Below are positions 5,567 through 9,122 of a DNA stretch of 9,122 nucleotides, in pieces. The position numbers and the translations under genes were made by a program. Source of the DNA: Betaproteobacteria bacterium (GTDB taxonomy: Bacteria > Pseudomonadota > Gammaproteobacteria > Burkholderiales > SG8-41); contig JAHZNX010000071.1 in NCBI GenBank assembly GCA_020028375.1, forward strand, positions 1 to 9,122, written 5' to 3'. How positions within the stretch are numbered: position 1 is the first letter of the stretch; each line of letters starts with the position of its first letter. The notes below the pieces were generated by a model. It had not been told where the DNA came from. It saw only the letters and a program-made list of their open reading frames with translations, and made no database searches.

Positions 5567-6544
5567 TTATTCGACTTTGATGTTGTTATCGATCACGATC
5601 TTGCCCCAGGTTTTGATCTCCTCGAGCACGAATTGCTGAAATTCCTGGGGCGACCGATTGACCACTCCTGTCATGAATACTTTGGCAAGCGCTTCCTTCG
5701 TTGCCGGGCTCTCCATGACCTTCACGACATCAGCGTGGATCCGCGCCAGGAGCGGCTTGGGGATGCCGGCGGGAGCGAACAGGCCGTTCCAGGCATTGGT
5801 GCCGTAACCGGGGTAGCCGGCTTCCGCGACGGTCGGGACGTTGGGCAGTTCGGGGCGCCGTGTCGGCCACGTGGTCGCCAGCGGCTTGATCCGGCCGGCG
5901 CGGATGTTCTGCAGCGACGAGGCCATGTTGATGAACATGAACTGGATTTCATTGCCCATGATCGCCGGGATCATCTGGGCCGCACCCGCCTTGTACGGGA
6001 CGTGCGTCAGCTCGACGCCCATATGCTTGAGAAGCTTGACGGCATCGAGATGCGGGTACGAGCCCACCCCCGCGGAGCCATAGTTCAACTTTCCGCCCGA
6101 CTTCCTGGCGTAGTCGGCGAACTCCTTCAGGCTCGAGGCCGGCACCGCGGTGCTCACCACCCACAGATGCGGCAGCTGGATCAGGTTGGTGACGCCGGTG
6201 AGGTCGCGCGAGGGCTTGACCTTGAGCGAGGCGAACGTCGTTTCGTTGATCGCGTTGGTCGAGACATTCCCGACCTGCAGCGTGTAGCCATCGGAAGCCG
6301 CCCTTGCGGCCAGTTCGATGGCGATGGTGCCCGAGGCGCCGGCCCGGTTGTCCACGATGACCGGTTGCCCCCACAGCTCGCTGACGCCGGTCTGCAGCAG
6401 GCGTGCCGTTATATCAGTGGCGCCGCCGGGCGCGTAAGGGACGATCAGGCGCACCGGCCGCTGCGGAAATTTCTCGGCCGCGTTCACGGCGACCGCCGCG
6501 ACCACACACGAAATGACTGCCAACAATCGGAAAAGCTTGTCCAT
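5567..6544 (-). CDS. Bug/TctC-family periplasmic solute-binding protein
   Basis: A second 325-residue receptor of the TctC/Bug type, diverged from the one at 4207-5196. Seen: signal peptide MDKLFRLLAVISC with probable cleavage after NAA (residue 23), then EKFPQRPVRLIVPYAPGG, the loop VIVDNRAGASGTIA, and RPELPNVPTVAEAGYPGYG near residue 240, all typical of the family. The ATG at 6544 is chosen because AGGAGG lies 5 bases upstream. An in-frame TTG at 6565 would place that Shine-Dalgarno inside the coding sequence and spoil the signal peptide. It directly follows the two Gfo/Idh genes with a 45-base gap, so it is probably co-transcribed. The two receptors may bind different ligands or isomers; this is inference. 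Confidence 0.95.
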   Translation of the reverse strand: MDKLFRLLAVISCVVAAVAVNAAEKFPQRPVRLIVPYAPGGATDITARLLQTGVSELWGQPVIVDNRAGASGTIAIELAARAASDGYTLQVGNVSTNAINETTFASLKVKPSRDLTGVTNLIQLPHLWVVSTAVPASSLKEFADYARKSGGKLNYGSAGVGSYPHLDAVKLLKHMGVELTHVPYKAGAAQMIPAIMGNEIQFMFINMASSLQNIRAGRIKPLATTWPTRRPELPNVPTVAEAGYPGYGTNAWNGLFAPAGIPKPLLARIHADVVKVMESPATKEALAKVFMTGVVNRSPQEFQQFVLEEIKTWGKIVIDNNIKVE

Positions 6545-6549
6545 CGTGT

Positions 6550-6555
6550 CCTCCT
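6550..6555 (-). promoter_or_regulatory. Shine-Dalgarno AGGAGG deciding the start at 6544
   Basis: Perfect AGGAGG on the minus strand, 5 bases before the ATG at 6544. It rules against the longer TTG start at 6565. Confidence 0.8.
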
Positions 6556-6589
6556 CAGATCTCAATCGCCGGAGCGAGCCGTAGCGCCG

Positions 6590-7705
6590 TCAGCCGGCCT
6601 GCTTCATGTCGTCGGGGGTGATCGGCAGCTTGATGGGGCGCTTGAGCTTCGCGGACAGGTCGATCGCCTTGGTCAGCATCAGGCGATTGTGACCCTCGCG
6701 GGCGGTCGCGTGCTGCGTCGGCACGCCGAGCGACACGCGATTAAGCCACGAGTTGGTTTCCTCGCGCATCGGGCCGCGCAGCTCGCCGAGCGCCATGTCT
6801 CCGACCGGGTAGCTGGTCAGGAAATCGACGTGGCGGCGCTTGTCCGGCGAGTAGCCCTCGGCCTGGATCAAGTTGGTAGCGAGGACGATGTCGCGGTGCG
6901 TGTCGTCGATGGTGAGCACGCCCTCGGTGCCGACGGCGCCGATCTCGAGGCTGTAGACCGCGCCTGGCCAGATCTCCGGCAGCGCCCAGGAAATCACGCC
7001 GTGATAGATCGCGCCGTCGTCAAAGGTGATGGTATAGCCGGTGCCGTCGACCCCCTGCCAGGTCGGGCCCAGGGCCTTGTTCACCGAACGCGCGTAAACC
7101 TCGACGGGCTTCTTCGCCTCCATCAGCCACATCACGATGTCGAGCGCGTGGGTGCCGGAGATCACCATCGGCGTCACCTCGGCGCGGTTGTCGCTTCGCT
7201 TGTAGTTGTCGATGGCAACCAGCCGGTTCATGAAGGCGCGCGAGGTCACCATGGTGACTTCGCCCAGCGCGCCGGATTTCACCTTCTCCTTGGCCACGAG
7301 CCAGCGGCGGCGGAAGCGCTGGGTGTAGCCGATCACGGCGTCCACGCCGCTCTTCTCGATGGCGGCGAGCGTGCTGGCGGATTCCGCGAGGTCCGTCGCG
7401 AGCGGCTTCTCGATCAGCATCGGCAGCTTGCGCTCCGAAGCGAAGACGACCGGATCGACGTGCAGGTGCTCGTCGGTGGAGACGACGACGGCGTTGACTT
7501 CCGGCCGCGAGAGCAGCTCACGGAAATTCGTGGTGACGAAGTCGGCGCCGCACTTCTCACGCACGATTTCGCCGCGCTCAGGGTTGATCTCGGCAAGGCC
7601 GATCCAGTCCACCTCGGGGTGGCGCGCCGCGAGCTCTCCCCGGATCAAACCGACACGTCCTGCTCCGACGATGGCGAGGCCGATGCGTTTGGGCTTTTTC
7701 TTCAT
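6590..7705 (-). CDS. Gfo/Idh/MocA-family NAD(P)-dependent oxidoreductase
   Basis: This 371-residue protein is of normal length for glucose-fructose oxidoreductase/inositol dehydrogenase relatives, which oxidise or reduce hydroxyl groups of sugars, cyclitols and some diols. Seen: Rossmann loop VGAGRVG (13-19), the active-site EKP motif (Glu99-Lys100-Pro101), GYTQRF (126-131), the His/Asp pair in GTHALDIVMW (His186, Asp189), and the C-terminal-domain sheet with GTEGVLTIDDTHRD. Its ATG is only 6 bases after the stop of the upstream paralogue and has no Shine-Dalgarno, so translation probably depends on the upstream gene. It ends with an ordinary TGA stop. The substrate is not identifiable. A protein pair with the neighbour, as separate steps or a hetero-oligomer, is possible but unproven. 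Confidence 0.93.
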   Translation of the reverse strand: MKKKPKRIGLAIVGAGRVGLIRGELAARHPEVDWIGLAEINPERGEIVREKCGADFVTTNFRELLSRPEVNAVVVSTDEHLHVDPVVFASERKLPMLIEKPLATDLAESASTLAAIEKSGVDAVIGYTQRFRRRWLVAKEKVKSGALGEVTMVTSRAFMNRLVAIDNYKRSDNRAEVTPMVISGTHALDIVMWLMEAKKPVEVYARSVNKALGPTWQGVDGTGYTITFDDGAIYHGVISWALPEIWPGAVYSLEIGAVGTEGVLTIDDTHRDIVLATNLIQAEGYSPDKRRHVDFLTSYPVGDMALGELRGPMREETNSWLNRVSLGVPTQHATAREGHNRLMLTKAIDLSAKLKRPIKLPITPDDMKQAG

Positions 7706-7711
7706 TACAGA

Positions 7712-8779
7712 TCAGCGGGCGGCGGCGGCGGAAGTGCGCGATTCCGGCAGCGGTAGATTGACCGGCTGGCGGCGCTCGGCGGAGAGGTCGGCCGCGATGT
7801 AGACCTCCATCACCTGGCGCGCTTGCTCCGGGGTAACCAGCACTGGGCGATCGCAAGCCACCGCCTCGAGAAAATGCACGGTCTCGGCTTTCATCGGCCC
7901 GGCGTACGCGTGGTCCACGAATTCCCCCGGCATGGAAGACATCGGCAAACGCATGCCCTCGCGCATCGTGTTGAGGACCACATCGCGGTGGCTGTCGTCC
8001 ACCAGCAGCGCGCCCTCGGTGCCGATCATCTCGATCCAGGTCGTGGAGAAATTCGGGTAGCCGGGCGGCAGGCTCCAGCCGGCGTTCACCACGAAGGAAA
8101 GGCCGTTATTCATGATGACGGTGATGAGCTGGGTGTCGGGGATGTCCGCCCCCGTCGCTTCCCGCATCGCCCCGTAATTGATTGTCGAATAGACCTGCAC
8201 CGGCTTGGCGGGCTCCAGGCACCACAGCACAAAGTCAAGGTCGTGGGTAGCTTCCATCGCGGCGGGGGAGAGCTTGGTGCGCCCAGTGATCTTCTTGCCC
8301 AGGCCGCGCGTGACGTGGCGGCTGACCAGCGCGCTCACCGGCTTCCCGATCGCGCCGTCGGCGATGGATTTCTTGACGTAGGCAAACTTCGGGTTGAAGC
8401 GTTGCGAGTAGCCGATCGTGAACTTGAGGTGGTTCTTGCGCGCCAGGGCAATCAACTCGTCGGCTTCATGCAGCTCGATGGCGATCGGCTTCTCCAGGAA
8501 CACATGCTTGCCAGCCAGCAGGCACTCGCGCGCCATCGGATAGTGATGGGTCTCCGGGGTCGCCGAGATGAAGTAAGCGTCGATCTCGCGGATTTTCAGG
8601 AGCTCACGGTAATCGGCGGTGGTGGTCTTCGCCCCGGTTGCCCTGGCGACCTCTGCCAGGCGCTCCGGCCTGACCTCGGCGAGATGGAGGTTGCCGACGA
8701 CGGGGTTGCTGGCGCAGGTTTCGGCGCGGATGCCGCCGCACCAACCGGTGCCGATGATGCCGACGTTGATTTGCTTCAA
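7712..8779 (-). CDS. Gfo/Idh/MocA-family NAD(P)-dependent oxidoreductase, TTG start
   Basis: A 355-residue paralogue of the downstream gene. Seen: Rossmann loop IGTGWCG (9-15), EKP motif (Glu96-Lys97-Pro98), GYSQRFNP, the His/Asp pair in EATHDLDFVLW (His179, Asp182), and GTEGALLVDDSHRDVVLNT in the C-terminal domain. The last segment matches GTEGVLTIDDTHRDIVLAT of the neighbour, supporting an old tandem duplication. The start is TTG at 8779 with GGAGG at 8788-8784, 4 bases away; no in-frame ATG lies upstream near it. This is the first gene of the minus-strand operon and is divergent from the cupin gene. A GGC-rich stretch (7717-7728) codes an Ala run at the C-terminus. Substrate unknown. Confidence 0.93.
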   Translation of the reverse strand: MKQINVGIIGTGWCGGIRAETCASNPVVGNLHLAEVRPERLAEVARATGAKTTTADYRELLKIREIDAYFISATPETHHYPMARECLLAGKHVFLEKPIAIELHEADELIALARKNHLKFTIGYSQRFNPKFAYVKKSIADGAIGKPVSALVSRHVTRGLGKKITGRTKLSPAAMEATHDLDFVLWCLEPAKPVQVYSTINYGAMREATGADIPDTQLITVIMNNGLSFVVNAGWSLPPGYPNFSTTWIEMIGTEGALLVDDSHRDVVLNTMREGMRLPMSSMPGEFVDHAYAGPMKAETVHFLEAVACDRPVLVTPEQARQVMEVYIAADLSAERRQPVNLPLPESRTSAAAAR

Positions 8780-8817
8780 CTGCCCTCCGGGATCGAAGCG
8801 AACAGGGGATCAACCAT

Positions 8818-8829
8818 AATGTTAACATT
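8818..8829. promoter_or_regulatory. 12-base perfect palindrome, candidate operator
   Basis: AATGTTAACATT is its own reverse complement and sits centrally between two divergent genes in GC-rich DNA, where such an AT-rich palindrome is unexpected. It is 39 bases from the minus-strand TTG and 42 from the plus-strand TTG, a symmetric place for a dimeric regulator controlling both sides. No regulator gene is visible in the window, so the protein family (for example GntR, IclR or LysR type) cannot be named. Confidence 0.5.
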
Positions 8830-8860
8830 GGATTTGCTGCAGCACCCATCGGTATTCTGC

Positions 8861-8866
8861 GAGGAG
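8861..8866 (+). promoter_or_regulatory. Shine-Dalgarno GAGGAG supporting the TTG start of the cupin gene
   Basis: GAGGAG ends 4 bases before TTG 8871 on the plus strand. It is the main reason for choosing TTG over the internal ATG at 8961. Confidence 0.65.
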
Positions 8867-8870
8867 CCCC

Positions 8871-9122
8871 TTGTCGTTCCACCGCTTCGAAGACATCGAA
8901 AGCCATTACCTCACTCCGCACCTGTCCACCGGAAAGGCACCGGTGATCGACGGCCGCTACATGTACTTCTGCCTGCTGCACAAGAACGCGGGCACCGGCT
9001 CCGAGCTGCATTACCATCCCAATGAGCTGCTGATCTTCCCGCTGCGGGGCAAGATCAACGCCATCGTCGGCAAGGACCGCCGCATCGTCTCTCCCGGAAC
9101 GTTCGTGCACGCCCCCGCGTAT
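8871..9122 (+). CDS. Cupin-domain protein (3' end cut by window edge)
   Basis: The 84 codons visible encode the N-terminal part of a small-barrel cupin. Seen: metal-site motif 1 ELHYHPNELLIFPLRG with His47, His49 and Glu52, and motif 2 SPGTFVHAP with His80. These are the usual metal ligands, so an iron-, manganese- or other metal-dependent enzyme or a sugar-binding cupin is likely. Start is TTG at 8871 with GAGGAG at 8861-8866, 4 bases upstream; the frame is closed by a stop at 8823-8825 and has no ATG or GTG between. The first in-frame ATG (8961) would remove the N-terminal 30 residues. It is divergent from the Gfo/Idh operon and shares its regulatory gap, suggesting a related pathway. Reaction unknown. 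Confidence 0.85.
   Translation, partial: MSFHRFEDIESHYLTPHLSTGKAPVIDGRYMYFCLLHKNAGTGSELHYHPNELLIFPLRGKINAIVGKDRRIVSPGTFVHAPAY

Larger units (their letters stand above)
8780..8870. promoter_or_regulatory. Divergent promoter/regulatory region
   Basis: This 91-base gap separates two genes transcribed away from each other and is the only locally AT-rich stretch at this end. It holds the ribosome sites of both genes and two palindromes (8818-8829 and 8835-8844, the latter TGCTGCAGCA). A possible plus-strand -10 is TATTCT at 8853-8858, but no convincing -35 pairs with it. Minus-strand -10-like CATTAT overlaps the first palindrome. Promoter positions are therefore tentative; that the gap drives both genes is inferred from the arrangement. 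Confidence 0.55.

Noticed and set aside
6545..6565. Longer start (TTG 6565) for the Bug/TctC protein
   Set aside because: It would put the perfect AGGAGG inside the coding sequence and add acidic residues ahead of the signal peptide.
5507..7756. 749-codon plus-strand open frame opposite a Bug/TctC gene and a Gfo/Idh gene
   Set aside because: Unusually long, but it spans two unrelated genes and their intergenic gap, shows no domain, and follows from codon bias of the true strand.

Overview
The window is GC-rich DNA that looks like a Burkholderiales-type betaproteobacterium, probably environmental. The main reason is two stand-alone Bug/TctC-family periplasmic binding proteins with no TctA or TctB membrane genes beside them. 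Codon use is strongly GC-biased, and this also produces long meaningless open frames on the opposite strand. The taxonomic assignment is an inference from gene content.

Layout. Almost everything is on the minus strand and reads leftward as one probable operon, starting from a divergent promoter region at 8780-8870. In transcription order it holds two adjacent Gfo/Idh/MocA oxidoreductases (8779-7712 and 7705-6590), a Bug/TctC receptor (6544-5567), a truncated CocE/NonD-type hydrolase remnant (5532-5224), a second Bug/TctC receptor (5196-4207), an M24/creatinase-fold protein (4135-2864), a compact PEP-synthase-like phosphotransferase (2830-1547), a carboxymuconolactone decarboxylase/AhpD-family protein (1543-908), a 27-base palindrome (886-912) and a D-2-hydroxyacid dehydrogenase that runs off the left edge (879-1). 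On the plus strand a cupin gene starts at 8871 and runs off the right edge. The two divergent genes share a 91-base spacer with a perfect 12-base AT-rich palindrome, a good operator candidate, and both appear to start with TTG.

The most interesting locus is the CMD/AhpD-family gene. Its reading frame is interrupted by one in-frame TGA (1291-1289) that falls exactly on the second cysteine of the family's CxxC redox motif (C-R-Y-TGA-T-E-H). The same frame then continues intact for 126 more codons. Fifteen bases after the TGA is a perfect 6-bp hairpin with a GGUC loop, resembling the bacterial SECIS element of E. coli fdhF. This fits a CxxU selenoprotein better than a decayed gene. TGA acts as an ordinary stop for two other genes here, so genetic-code reassignment is unlikely.

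How the genes may work together (inference): the two receptors would bring in a carboxylate substrate, three NAD(P)-dependent oxidoreductases would act on hydroxy or keto intermediates, and the M24-fold hydrolase, the phosphotransferase and the redox protein form a translationally packed trio with only a few bases between genes. The actual substrate cannot be read from the sequence. I see no tRNA, rRNA, CRISPR array or transposase gene.
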